DNA of 6,978 nucleotides from Syntrophus sp. (in: bacteria) (GTDB lineage Bacteria > Desulfobacterota > Syntrophia > Syntrophales > UBA5619): positions 1-6,978 of the forward strand of contig PNOO01000129.1 of NCBI GenBank assembly GCA_013824905.1. Direction: 5' to 3'. This document shows, piece after piece, positions 1 through 5,218 of this stretch (position 1 is its first letter; each line of letters starts with the position of its first letter). A program made the position numbers and the translations under genes. Under the pieces are notes generated by a model. The model made no database searches. It was given only the letters and a program-made list of their open reading frames with translations, and was not told the origin of the DNA.

Positions 1-317
1 CCATCCGGACCTGGAAAGACTGGGAACGGCTCATCCTTTTATGCCATTTCGCCGTCATGACCCGGCCGGGCTATGTAAACCACGGGTTGGAGACGATCCT
101 CACCCCGGAATTCGCCTCCCGGTTCACCTATGATGAGGGGTTAAAAGGGTACTGCGGACCAAAGGGACACACGCTCTATTTCCGCGAAGTCACCTTCCTC
201 GATGTGGCTTCAAGCAACATCCGCAGAAGGGCCAAAGAGGGGAAAGCGATCAACTACCTCGTCCCCGACTCAGTCCGCCACTATATCGTCAAGAACTCCC
301 TGTACAAAGGCAAATAA
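1..317 (+). CDS. nadD: Nicotinate-nucleotide adenylyltransferase, C-terminal part (5' end outside window)
   Basis: NadD transfers AMP from ATP to nicotinate mononucleotide, the step that makes deamido-NAD in cytoplasmic NAD synthesis. Only the last 104 residues are here, with the first full codon at base 3. The reading frame is open to the window edge, so the ATG at base 57 is internal and not the start. Recognition rests on the C-terminal half of the family: a WKDWERL helix, then LCHFAVMTRPGY, matching the usual 'hFiV..RPGy' strand. Near the end come FLDVASSNIRRR, the SSxxIR nucleotide-binding signature, and YLVPDSVRHYI, the typical last helix. The N-terminal HxGH nucleotidyl-transfer motif lies upstream and cannot be checked. 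The TAA stop is 10 bases from the stop of the convergent reductase gene, and no terminator hairpin is visible between them. Confidence 0.93.
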   Translation, partial: IRTWKDWERLILLCHFAVMTRPGYVNHGLETILTPEFASRFTYDEGLKGYCGPKGHTLYFREVTFLDVASSNIRRRAKEGKAINYLVPDSVRHYIVKNSLYKGK

Positions 318-327
318 GGGAAACGGG

Positions 328-1248
328 TCATTCTTTACGTCTCAGAGCGGTGTAGAGCTCATCGTGGAGAGGCATTGGAACGCCGAAGAGGCGCCCGGCC
401 CGGACGGCATAGCCGACGAAGAGCTCCAGCTCGGTCCGTCTCCCCTTTTCGAAGTCGAGCTGCATGGATGATCTGGTCGCATGAGGAAAGCGTTCGACCG
501 TCGCGATTCCGCGATCCGCGCTGTCCGCCGGAAGGGCGATCCCCTTCGCCGATGCCAGACGCTCAATCTCCGCCATCAGCCCCCGGACCATCCCCCTCCC
601 CTTCTCGTCCGCCATCACATCACCGAAGCACAATCTCATCAGTGACGTCACTCCTGCCATCGGGCTCACGAAGAGGTACTTTGTCCAGAGGGGAACGGCG
701 ATCGAGGCCGACAGCTCCGCCTTGATCCCGGCTTCCTTCAGGAGTGTCTCCAATGGGCGGTACATCTCGGCCTGCCCGTCATCGGGGCCGAAGAGGAGCT
801 GACAGCTCCCCCCCACCTGGCGGACAATGCCCGGCGCCTCGATGAAGGCGGAGATATACACGCAACCACCCAGAACCACGCCCCGGGGCAGGATCGACCG
901 GAGCCGCTCGGCGATATCGACACCGTTCAGTACCGGAAGGACGACCGTCTTTTCATGCAGAAGAGGGACGAGCGCAGCTGCAGCCGCTTTCAAGTCGTAC
1001 TCCTTCACGCAGAAAAGGACAAGGTCGCATCGCCCCGCTTCAGACGGGTTGTCCGTTACCAGGTCTGGCCTGACCCTGAAATCCCCTTCCACCGTCTTGA
1101 GCAGCAGACCGTCGCTCCGGATCGCCGCCAGATGCGCCCCCCTGGCAACAAAGACCACCCGATGCTCCGGCGAGCCGGCATATTTCCGGGCGATCTTTCC
1201 TCCGAAATAACCGCCCACCCCTCCGAGACCCACAATCGTAATCTTCAC
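328..1248 (-). CDS. panE: 2-dehydropantoate 2-reductase (ketopantoate reductase) family protein
   Basis: The 306-residue protein is of normal family length. The N-terminus (residues 2-16) is a Rossmann strand with the dinucleotide motif GLGGVGGYFG. CVK at 80-82 and VLNG at 106-109 are the conserved cofactor/active-site loops. WTKYLF around K190 supplies the catalytic lysine, and SSMQLD to RTE (260-273) keeps the Ser and Glu, 12 residues apart, that bind ketopantoate in E. coli PanE. In the family these enzymes reduce ketopantoate to pantoate with NADPH for pantothenate and CoA. The two Asn residues found 4 and 8 positions after the lysine in E. coli PanE are not at the equivalent positions here, so the substrate may differ. 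I chose the GTG start at 1248 because AGGAGG lies 6 bases upstream and the glycine motif follows at once. An ATG further upstream (1293) would add 15 residues with no family resemblance. No pantothenate genes are adjacent. Confidence 0.88.
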   Translation of the reverse strand: MKITIVGLGGVGGYFGGKIARKYAGSPEHRVVFVARGAHLAAIRSDGLLLKTVEGDFRVRPDLVTDNPSEAGRCDLVLFCVKEYDLKAAAAALVPLLHEKTVVLPVLNGVDIAERLRSILPRGVVLGGCVYISAFIEAPGIVRQVGGSCQLLFGPDDGQAEMYRPLETLLKEAGIKAELSASIAVPLWTKYLFVSPMAGVTSLMRLCFGDVMADEKGRGMVRGLMAEIERLASAKGIALPADSADRGIATVERFPHATRSSMQLDFEKGRRTELELFVGYAVRAGRLFGVPMPLHDELYTALRRKE

Positions 1249-1254
1249 AAAAAG

Positions 1255-1260
1255 CCTCCT
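1255..1260 (-). promoter_or_regulatory. Ribosome binding site of the panE-family gene
   Basis: Read on the minus strand, this is a perfect AGGAGG, six bases before the GTG at 1248. It decides the start codon in favour of GTG over the in-frame ATG at 1293, which lies upstream of this site. Confidence 0.85.
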
Positions 1261-1511
1261 ATATCTGACTGTTTCATATCCGAAAGCACCCAAGCCGTAG
1301 GCTCGTCAGATTAACTTCAACCATGAGCAAACAAGTGATTTTCCCTTTGCTCGACCCCTCATCACGGCTTTTCCTATCACAAAAAAGATCGCCCTTACAG
1401 CATATTTATCTCGACTTCTTAAACACCATGAATTTGCATAGATCAGTTCATCTCAGGCGGATAACCGTGAAGACGGGCGGGTTTCCGCAGCGAATCCACC
1501 CTCGAATCAGA

Positions 1512-1547
1512 CAACCGGATGTTGTCGGTTGCTCTTTCATTAAGAGC
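1512..1547. repeat. Two adjacent small hairpins
   Basis: CAACCG (1512-1517) pairs with CGGTTG (1526-1531) across an 8-base loop. GCTCTT (1531-1536) pairs with AAGAGC (1542-1547) across a 5-base loop. The two stems share base 1531 and end one base before the recognisable cstA remnant begins. They have no T-tract and are not intrinsic terminators. They could be part of a structured RNA, a transposable-element end, or chance. Confidence 0.45.
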
Positions 1548-1655
1548 GATCCCAAACGGGCTACCCCGGCGAAGATGTATATGGACGGGGTGGAATTCAT
1601 GCCCACCCATCGAAACGTCCTCACCCCGCCCTGAATTGAGGCTGCCCCGATCTTG
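1548..1655 (+). pseudogene. cstA: Decayed fragment of a CstA-family carbon-starvation peptide/pyruvate transporter gene
   Basis: In one plus-strand frame, bases 1548-1622 read DPKRATPAKMYMDGVEFMPT followed by HRNVL. This aligns without gaps to the N-terminal CstA motif, which in E. coli begins DPTRMTPAVRHNDGLDYVPT and ends DKKVL; from memory that is 12 identities in 25. In intact CstA the next residues are FGHHF, then a small spacer and IAGAxPLVGP. Here the frame reads TPP, a TGA stop (1632-1634) and then IEAAPIL (1635-1655) in the same frame, as if a few codons were lost and a stop gained. Neither the N-terminal membrane helix upstream nor the many transmembrane helices downstream are present, so the roughly 500-700-residue transporter cannot be made. 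This is a gene fossil. The similarity is short, and a profile search should confirm it. Confidence 0.62.
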
Positions 1656-1692
1656 TCTAAGGGACGGTTCGACAGGCGCCTTCCCGTAACGA

Positions 1693-1719
1693 GCAAAGGC
1701 CGGCATGACCGGCCTTTGC
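1693..1719. repeat. Perfect 11-bp inverted repeat (hairpin)
   Basis: GCAAAGGCCGG (1693-1703) and CCGGCCTTTGC (1709-1719) are exact reverse complements around a 5-base loop. Neither strand has a T-run directly after the stem, so it is not a standard intrinsic terminator. The GGCC-rich stem resembles extragenic palindromes or relic terminators. It lies 38 bases beyond the cstA fossil and may once have ended that or a neighbouring transcript. Confidence 0.6.
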
Positions 1720-1997
1720 CTTGCCTCATACCTGAGTGATTTTCAACTGTAGCAAAAAACAAACCGGTGCTTGTACCGATGGAAAGAGGGATTGATTTTT
1801 TTACTGCCGACCATGTTAGAACGGACGTCAGGAAATGCTGTTTCTTTAGTAAGCTGAAAGAAGTAGGCTGTCTTATTTCTATTTCTTAGTAGATTTCAAA
1901 AGATAATTGTGATAGTGAGACTCAAAATATGAAAAGCAGTTGAATAAGTTCCATCCCGGATAACCATGCTGGAGGGAAATATGCACTGGCTGATAAT
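1720..1997. other. AT-rich spacer without recognisable genes
   Basis: No ORF of useful length or recognisable product lies here on either strand. The base composition is clearly more AT-rich than the flanking coding regions. There are T- and A-runs, small stems such as CGGT/ACCG near 1764-1777, and a possible isolated -10 hexamer GATAAT at 1902-1907 with only a weak -35. The stretch ends in the strong intrinsic terminator at 1998-2031, so a short untranslated transcript is possible but not shown. Confidence 0.5.
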
Positions 1998-2031
1998 ACC
2001 CCGTTTTCTACAAAAAGAATGGGGTTTTTTT
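1998..2031 (+). terminator. Rho-independent terminator, orphan
   Basis: ACCCCGTTTT (1998-2007) pairs with AGAATGGGGT (2016-2025): ten base pairs including two G-T pairs, with an 8-base loop. An unbroken T-run through 2031 follows. This is a textbook plus-strand intrinsic terminator. No plus-strand gene immediately precedes it. The nearest coding trace upstream is the cstA fossil, so it ends either a lost gene's transcript or a small RNA. The A-rich loop gives no comparable signal on the minus strand. Confidence 0.78.
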
Positions 2032-2202
2032 ATTGCGGATTAGGAGGGCGCGGCGGATTTTATGCCGATCCATATAAACATTGTTACTTTGTTTCGATCC
2101 GTAATCTTCAGTCTTGATGAATGGATCCTGCTGAGCAGTTGTAAGTGAGCGAGAGAAAAGTACGTATCAACCGGATGAACCAGAAAAGGATTGGTGACTA
2201 AT
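2032..2202. other. Leader region of the AT-rich ORF
   Basis: This lies between the orphan terminator and the ATG at 2203. It probably carries the promoter and 5' UTR of the following gene. TATAAA occurs near 2072 and TTGTTA shortly after it, but neither has a convincing partner hexamer at the usual distance, so I do not call a promoter. A GGTGA (2193-2197) five bases before the ATG is the best ribosome-binding candidate, with AAAAGGA (2184-2190) just upstream. Confidence 0.4.
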
Positions 2203-2853
2203 ATGAGCAAATTATTCCTTGATGTTTTAGGCAATAAGAAACTTGTCGATGGTTACCAAATTGAAGATTCCATCGCCCAAAGATACAATTTGAAACCCGA
2301 CACTATATGTCCGTTTACCGGCTTGCGTGTGGAAGCTTTATCTCCCCAGCAAGTTCACGCGGCGGAAAAAGCTGAGCGTCAGAAGAAAGTCAAACAGCAA
2401 AAAAAAACTCTTGGAAAAGAAAAACAGAAACTTGAATCTAAATTTGCTCAAAAAAAAGAAAACCTTTCTGCTGTTGACAGCAAGATTTCAGGATATGTTG
2501 CTGACACAAAAGCAACGACAAAGAGTATTAACCATCCTGGTGAGTCTCACGATTTCGCACGCAGGAGGGCACGGTCAGGCCGGGGCCCGGTGAGGCGGAA
2601 TCGCATATTTGAAAGGGAGGAAGTGCGTATGGCAACAGCGATGAAGGTTCCGGCAAAGCCGGCGAAGGCCGCGGCAAAGGCCCCTGCCAAAAAGAAGACC
2701 ACCGTGAAGGCTCCGGCAAAAGCGGCGAAGAAACCGGTCAAAGTCAAGGCAAAAGCGGCTGCAAAGGCGCCGGCAAAAGCAAAGGCAAAAGCCAAAACGA
2801 AAGCGCCGGTCAAAGCGAAAGCGGTCGCCAAAAAACCGGCAGCGAAGAAATGA
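2203..2853 (+). CDS. AT-rich lysine-rich ORF of unknown function, fused in frame to the H1-like gene
   Basis: I do not recognise the N-terminal part. Read from the ATG at 2203, residues 1-50 look like a small folded segment containing CPFTGLRVE at 36-44. Residues 52-95 are a highly charged Lys/Glu/Gln helix, probably a coiled coil or nucleic-acid-binding helix. Codons to about 2530 are AT-rich, with runs of AAA, unlike every neighbour. From about 2532 to 2628 the frame is GC-rich and Arg-rich (residues 111-142) and reads like a translated 5' UTR. It then runs straight into the H1-like gene at 2629 with no stop. I see two explanations: a genuine 216-residue fused basic protein, or a transferred gene that lost its 3' end and stop when recombination joined it to the H1-like leader. 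I favour the second because the H1-like start has its own strong ribosome binding site. TTG and GTG codons further upstream (2191, 2194) are less likely starts. No membrane segment or signal peptide is seen. Confidence 0.5.
   Translation: MSKLFLDVLGNKKLVDGYQIEDSIAQRYNLKPDTICPFTGLRVEALSPQQVHAAEKAERQKKVKQQKKTLGKEKQKLESKFAQKKENLSAVDSKISGYVADTKATTKSINHPGESHDFARRRARSGRGPVRRNRIFEREEVRMATAMKVPAKPAKAAAKAPAKKKTTVKAPAKAAKKPVKVKAKAAAKAPAKAKAKAKTKAPVKAKAVAKKPAAKK
2615..2620 (+). promoter_or_regulatory. Ribosome binding site of the H1-like gene
   Basis: GGGAGG lies eight bases before the ATG at 2629. A site this strong inside a longer open frame shows that translation can begin at 2629 independently of the upstream AT-rich ORF. 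Confidence 0.75.
2629..2853 (+). CDS. Histone H1-like lysine/alanine/proline-rich DNA-binding protein
   Basis: The 74-residue protein contains 26 Lys, 28 Ala and 8 Pro. The other residues are only Val, Thr and Met, with no acidic, aromatic or arginine residue. It is built from PAK, KAK and KAPAK repeats throughout, like the tails of eukaryotic histone H1 and bacterial H1-like proteins (Hc1/Hc2, AlgP-type). Such proteins are intrinsically disordered and bind DNA non-specifically through lysine, compacting the nucleoid or modulating transcription; that role is inferred here from composition alone. The ATG at 2629 has GGGAGG at ideal spacing. The base composition is GC-rich, in sharp contrast to the ORF it is fused to. 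A long hairpin follows 24 bases after the TGA stop. A GC-rich minus-strand ORF across this gene is its shadow. Confidence 0.75.
   Translation: MATAMKVPAKPAKAAAKAPAKKKTTVKAPAKAAKKPVKVKAKAAAKAPAKAKAKAKTKAPVKAKAVAKKPAAKK
2646..2850 (+). repeat. Low-complexity PAK/KAK-coding repeat tract
   Basis: Imperfect short repeats of the type CCGGCAAAAGC and AAGGCAAAAGC recur through the H1-like gene and encode PAKA and KAKA units. Such tracts change length readily by slippage, so copy number may vary between strains and read assemblies may be imprecise here. Confidence 0.6.
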
Positions 2854-2877
2854 TTTCCTGACCCACCGCAGAAAAAC

Positions 2878-2919
2878 ATCCGCCGGGAGCCAAGACACAC
2901 TGTCAGGTTCCCGGCGGAT
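2878..2919. terminator. Long hairpin after the H1-like gene, possible terminator
   Basis: ATCCGCCGGGA (2878-2888) pairs perfectly with TCCCGGCGGAT (2909-2919). Three more pairs, one of them G-T, extend the stem to 14 bp around a 14-base loop. On the plus strand the stem is followed by A-rich sequence and not Ts. On the minus strand it is followed by GTTTTTC, a better terminator shape. It may stop plus-strand H1-like transcription through stem strength alone, or act in both directions. The distance of 24 bases from the stop codon supports a role in ending that gene. Confidence 0.5.
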
Positions 2920-3026
2920 AAAACCCAAGCGGGTGGGGAAAGAAAGACGGAATAGAAATGACGCAGGCGGCCCGGGAAATAGAAGTTGATTCGCCGGGAC
3001 AGGCGTGATCGGCACAATTCCCGTGA

Positions 3027-3033
3027 GAGGTGA
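3027..3033 (+). promoter_or_regulatory. Ribosome binding site of the cyclophilin-like gene
   Basis: GAGGTGA matches the complement of the 16S rRNA 3' end over seven bases and lies four bases before the ATG at 3038. It fixes that ATG as the start over the in-frame GTG codons at 3005 and 3023. Confidence 0.8.
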
Positions 3034-3037
3034 CCTG

Positions 3038-3412
3038 ATGCCCATACCCATAAAGATCACGGCCGGCTCCGTCAGCCTGAGCGCGGAGCTGGACGACACA
3101 GCCCTGGCCAAATCCGTCGCGGCCAAACTTCCTATCGAGACGACCCCCAGCGAATGGGGCGACGAGTTCTACTTCGGTATCCCTGTCCGGTCAGACCTCG
3201 ACGAGACGGCAACGAAAAAAGTCAAGGTCGGCGACATCGGCTTCTGGCCCCCGGGAAACGCGATGGCGATCTTCTTCGGTCCTACGCCGATGAGCTCGGG
3301 CGCCGATCCCGTCCCGGCAAGCGCTGTCTGCCTCCTCGGCAGGATCACCGGCGATGCAACCCTCCTGAAGCAGGCCCGCGGCGCCCGGACGATCAGAATC
3401 GAAAAGACATAG
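3038..3412 (+). CDS. Cyclophilin-like protein, TM1367 family (Cyclophil_like, PF04126)
   Basis: The 124-residue protein matches the small beta-barrel TM1367 family in length and motifs. These include SEWGDEFYFGIPV (38-50), GDIGFWPPGNAMAIFFGPTP (65-84, the family's most conserved block), and PASAVCLLGRITGD (93-106). Members have the fold of peptidyl-prolyl isomerases but lack the classical cyclophilin active-site arginine/phenylalanine set. Their biochemical function is not established, so isomerase activity should not be assumed. No signal peptide or membrane helix is present, so it is probably cytoplasmic. It stands alone: the preceding H1-like gene is 184 bases away behind a hairpin, and the next gene runs convergently. 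The start is set by a near-perfect Shine-Dalgarno sequence. Confidence 0.88.
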   Translation: MPIPIKITAGSVSLSAELDDTALAKSVAAKLPIETTPSEWGDEFYFGIPVRSDLDETATKKVKVGDIGFWPPGNAMAIFFGPTPMSSGADPVPASAVCLLGRITGDATLLKQARGARTIRIEKT

Positions 3413-3438
3413 ACGGGAAAGACGCTCCCCCATCGGAG

Positions 3439-3484
3439 GCGCAGGGAAAGATGCCCCTTGCAGCCCCGGTGACGTTCCCTGCGC
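3439..3484. terminator. Inverted repeat between convergent genes, possible bidirectional terminator
   Basis: GCGCAGGGAA (3439-3448) and TTCCCTGCGC (3475-3484) form a perfect 10-bp stem with a 26-base loop. It lies in the 79-base gap between the stops of the cyclophilin-like gene and the QueG-like gene, where a shared terminator is expected. Neither strand has a clear T-tract after the stem, so this is a weak call. Confidence 0.42.
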
Positions 3485-3491
3485 GCTACCC

Positions 3492-4613
3492 CTAGGATGC
3501 CGCCGCCAAAGCGGAAACGATCTCCTCCCGGATCGGCGAACGGCTGCCGGGAAGGAAGGCCTCCAAGGCCTGCCGCGCAATAGGACCGCCGATCCGGCCG
3601 AGGGCCCAGGCGATCATCGCCGCCGCCCTTTCATCCCCGCTCTCGCTAAAGGCGCGCACCAGGTCCGGTGCGTACGCCCTGTTCAGCGTATTTCCCATCG
3701 CCCTTGCCGCGTTCGCCTTCCATCGCCAGAGGTCGGCATCGGACATATAGAACATGTGCGGCCAGATCTTTTCAATGAAAAAGGCCTTGTCCATGTGGAG
3801 GAGCCTTTCCAGTCGGAAATCCTCAACCATCCCCGCCGCCTTTTGGTTCATCGGCAACTCTCGGGCGAGCCAGGGTGAGTTTCGGGGGCAGACATTCTGA
3901 CAGCGGTCGCACCCGTAGACACAGAGCCCCATCGGTTCCCGCAGCTCCGTCGGGGTCAGTGCACTGCCGAAGTACGTGAGGTAGGAGATGCAGCGGCGCG
4001 GATCGAGATGACGGGGCCCCACGAGCGCCCCCGTGGGGCAGGCCGTGATGCAGGCGTTCCGGCACCAGTCGGGGCAGCCGACCTCGGGGGTAGGCTCGTC
4101 CGGCGCGAAAGACTGATCGACGACCAGGGCGATGGGGGTCACCCACGACCCGCCGGCGGCCACCTTCCGGGAATAGAAGAGACAGTTCTTGCCGAACGTC
4201 CCGAGGCCCGCCCGCGCCGCCGCCAGACGGTGGGGGAGATGGAAGGGGACCTTGGAATCGATCCCGTTCTCCCGGAGAAAAGACCGGAAGGCCTTGATCC
4301 GTTTCCCCAGGCGGTTCCCGGTCATCCGGTCGTCATCGAGGTAGCAGCGGCCGAAGTGTCGCTCCAGCGACGGGGGAAAGGCCTCGCGGAAATAGGCCTC
4401 TATAATGACAATGATCGATTTCGCCCCGGGGAGGATGGTCTGCGGGTCCGTCCCGGCAAGCAGATCCAGACCCGACCGGATTGCCCACCCGTACTCCTCC
4501 TGCCGCTCCTCGAGGAGTGACCGCTGAGACGCGAAGGGCTCCGCCGTGGTGAAGCCCGCATCCGCGAAACCGCATTCGTACGCCTTTTCGATAATCTCTT
4601 CTTTGCTGATCAT
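3492..4613 (-). CDS. QueG-like (epoxyqueuosine reductase family) double [4Fe-4S] protein with HEAT-like tail
   Basis: The 373-residue protein has the QueG layout. A cobalamin-binding/DUF1730-type N-terminal region includes a GIDSKVPFHLPH segment (117-128) and AGLGTFGKN (135-143). A two-cluster ferredoxin region follows, then a HEAT-like alpha-helical tail (about 325-371). Cluster ligands are visible as C180, C184, C188 and C192-P, and C231, C235, C238 and C242-P. RRCISYLT around C208 and GCDRCQNVCPRN are typical of QueG, which reduces epoxyqueuosine to queuosine in tRNA using cob(II)alamin. The first cysteine motif has x3 spacings where E. coli QueG has CxxCxxCxxxCP, and the usual 'D(S/T)xPxxER' segment is altered although the Asp (D119) remains. 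It may therefore be a divergent paralogue with another substrate, so I give no gene symbol. The ATG at 4613 overlaps the upstream stop as ATGA, with a G-rich ribosome binding site six bases upstream, and is preferred over the ATG at 4634. Confidence 0.8.
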   Translation of the reverse strand: MISKEEIIEKAYECGFADAGFTTAEPFASQRSLLEERQEEYGWAIRSGLDLLAGTDPQTILPGAKSIIVIIEAYFREAFPPSLERHFGRCYLDDDRMTGNRLGKRIKAFRSFLRENGIDSKVPFHLPHRLAAARAGLGTFGKNCLFYSRKVAAGGSWVTPIALVVDQSFAPDEPTPEVGCPDWCRNACITACPTGALVGPRHLDPRRCISYLTYFGSALTPTELREPMGLCVYGCDRCQNVCPRNSPWLARELPMNQKAAGMVEDFRLERLLHMDKAFFIEKIWPHMFYMSDADLWRWKANAARAMGNTLNRAYAPDLVRAFSESGDERAAAMIAWALGRIGGPIARQALEAFLPGSRSPIREEIVSALAAAS

Positions 4614-5218
4614 CTGGTTCCCCCCTTTTGCCATACAAACCCTTTTTCAGACGGTCCTCGTTCTATCCGGCCCTCCACCCAGGCAGGAACCTGTTTCCAG
4701 CCGTCGCGCATCCGCTTATGGATGGCCTTACAGTTCGGTTCCAGGCCGCAAAGCAGCGTCCAGAAACGGCGGGAATGGTTCATCAAGGCCGTATGACACA
4801 ACTCATGCAGAAGGACGCAGCGGACGGAATCACGCTCCAGGAACAACAATTTATAACTGAGACTGATCGTTCCTTTTGACGAACAGCTTGCCCAGCGCGT
4901 TTTCTGACCCCGGACGAGGACCTCGCTAAACCGAAAACCGTTCTGTTCGGCAAGACGGTACAGCCAGGGGACAAGCTCTTCCCGCGTCCGGCATTTCAAC
5001 CATCTTATCAGAACCGCACGGCAGGCGTCATGATCGGTAACGGCTCCATACACGGTAAGCCGCCCCGACTGTTCCATCATCACCCCGATCCTCCCCGTTT
5101 TCGTCGACAAATACTCGATGCGCCACGACTCATCCAGTGCGGGAAGCGCGATGTCCTCCGGGAGTGCGGCAAGAGGCGCCCGGGTGGGGTTTACGGCTGC
5201 AAGCATCCGGTCATGCAT
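4610..5218 (-). CDS. YgjP/DUF45-type zinc metallopeptidase (M48-like)
   Basis: The 202-residue protein carries the family's two core blocks. VRGQKTRWASCSSKGTISLS lies at 102-121. The zincin motif HELCH is at 138-142, with a third zinc ligand in MNHSRRFW (H148). His138, His142 and His148 should bind zinc, and Glu139 is the catalytic base. Members are predicted cytoplasmic metallopeptidases related to WLM/SprT-like enzymes; substrates are mostly unknown. An Ala replaces the usual Gly in TRWGSCS. There is no signal peptide. The start is placed at the ATG at 5218, which shares a base with the uvrA stop (TGATG). A TTG one codon upstream would make a TTGA overlap, but ATG is more likely. Its own ribosome binding site is weak, so translation is probably coupled to uvrA. 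Its 3' end overlaps the next gene's ATG. Confidence 0.85.
   Translation of the reverse strand: MHDRMLAAVNPTRAPLAALPEDIALPALDESWRIEYLSTKTGRIGVMMEQSGRLTVYGAVTDHDACRAVLIRWLKCRTREELVPWLYRLAEQNGFRFSEVLVRGQKTRWASCSSKGTISLSYKLLFLERDSVRCVLLHELCHTALMNHSRRFWTLLCGLEPNCKAIHKRMRDGWKQVPAWVEGRIERGPSEKGFVWQKGGTR

Larger units (their letters stand above)
1249..1547. other. Non-coding spacer upstream of the panE-family gene
   Basis: Apart from the panE ribosome binding site and two small hairpins at its right end, I see no supported gene. The plus-strand frame open from 1323 has no recognisable protein similarity until about 1548 and no convincing ribosome binding site. The panE promoter should lie here on the minus strand, but no clear -35/-10 pair can be picked out by eye. 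Confidence 0.6.

Noticed and set aside
375..725. 116-codon plus-strand Arg/Ser/Pro-rich ORF within the panE-family gene
   Set aside because: Antisense shadow in GC-rich coding DNA; the minus strand has the Rossmann motif, the ribosome binding site and the catalytic residues.
1323..1634. The full 103-codon plus-strand frame as an intact small gene
   Set aside because: Only its last 25 or so codons resemble a known protein, they match the inside of a large transporter motif, and no convincing ribosome binding site precedes 1323.
1443..1762. Overlapping minus-strand ORFs of 87 and 104 codons opposite the cstA remnant
   Set aside because: No recognisable family, no good ribosome binding site, and the plus strand carries the CstA similarity in the same bases.
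1965..2043. Tiny plus-strand ORF beginning at an ATG near 1966 that reads through the terminator hairpin
   Set aside because: It overlaps the strong intrinsic terminator stem and T-tract, so full translation is unlikely; its GGAGGG-like sequence is more simply chance.
2547..3126. Minus-strand ORFs of 156 and 183 codons with apparently hydrophobic Phe/Ala or Arg/Phe-rich stretches
   Set aside because: They are the reverse complement of Lys/Ala codons of the H1-like gene; the membrane-like look is a composition artefact.
4008..4520. 170-codon plus-strand ORF antisense to the QueG-like gene
   Set aside because: Shadow of the real gene; low-complexity Arg/Gly/Pro-rich translation with no motif.
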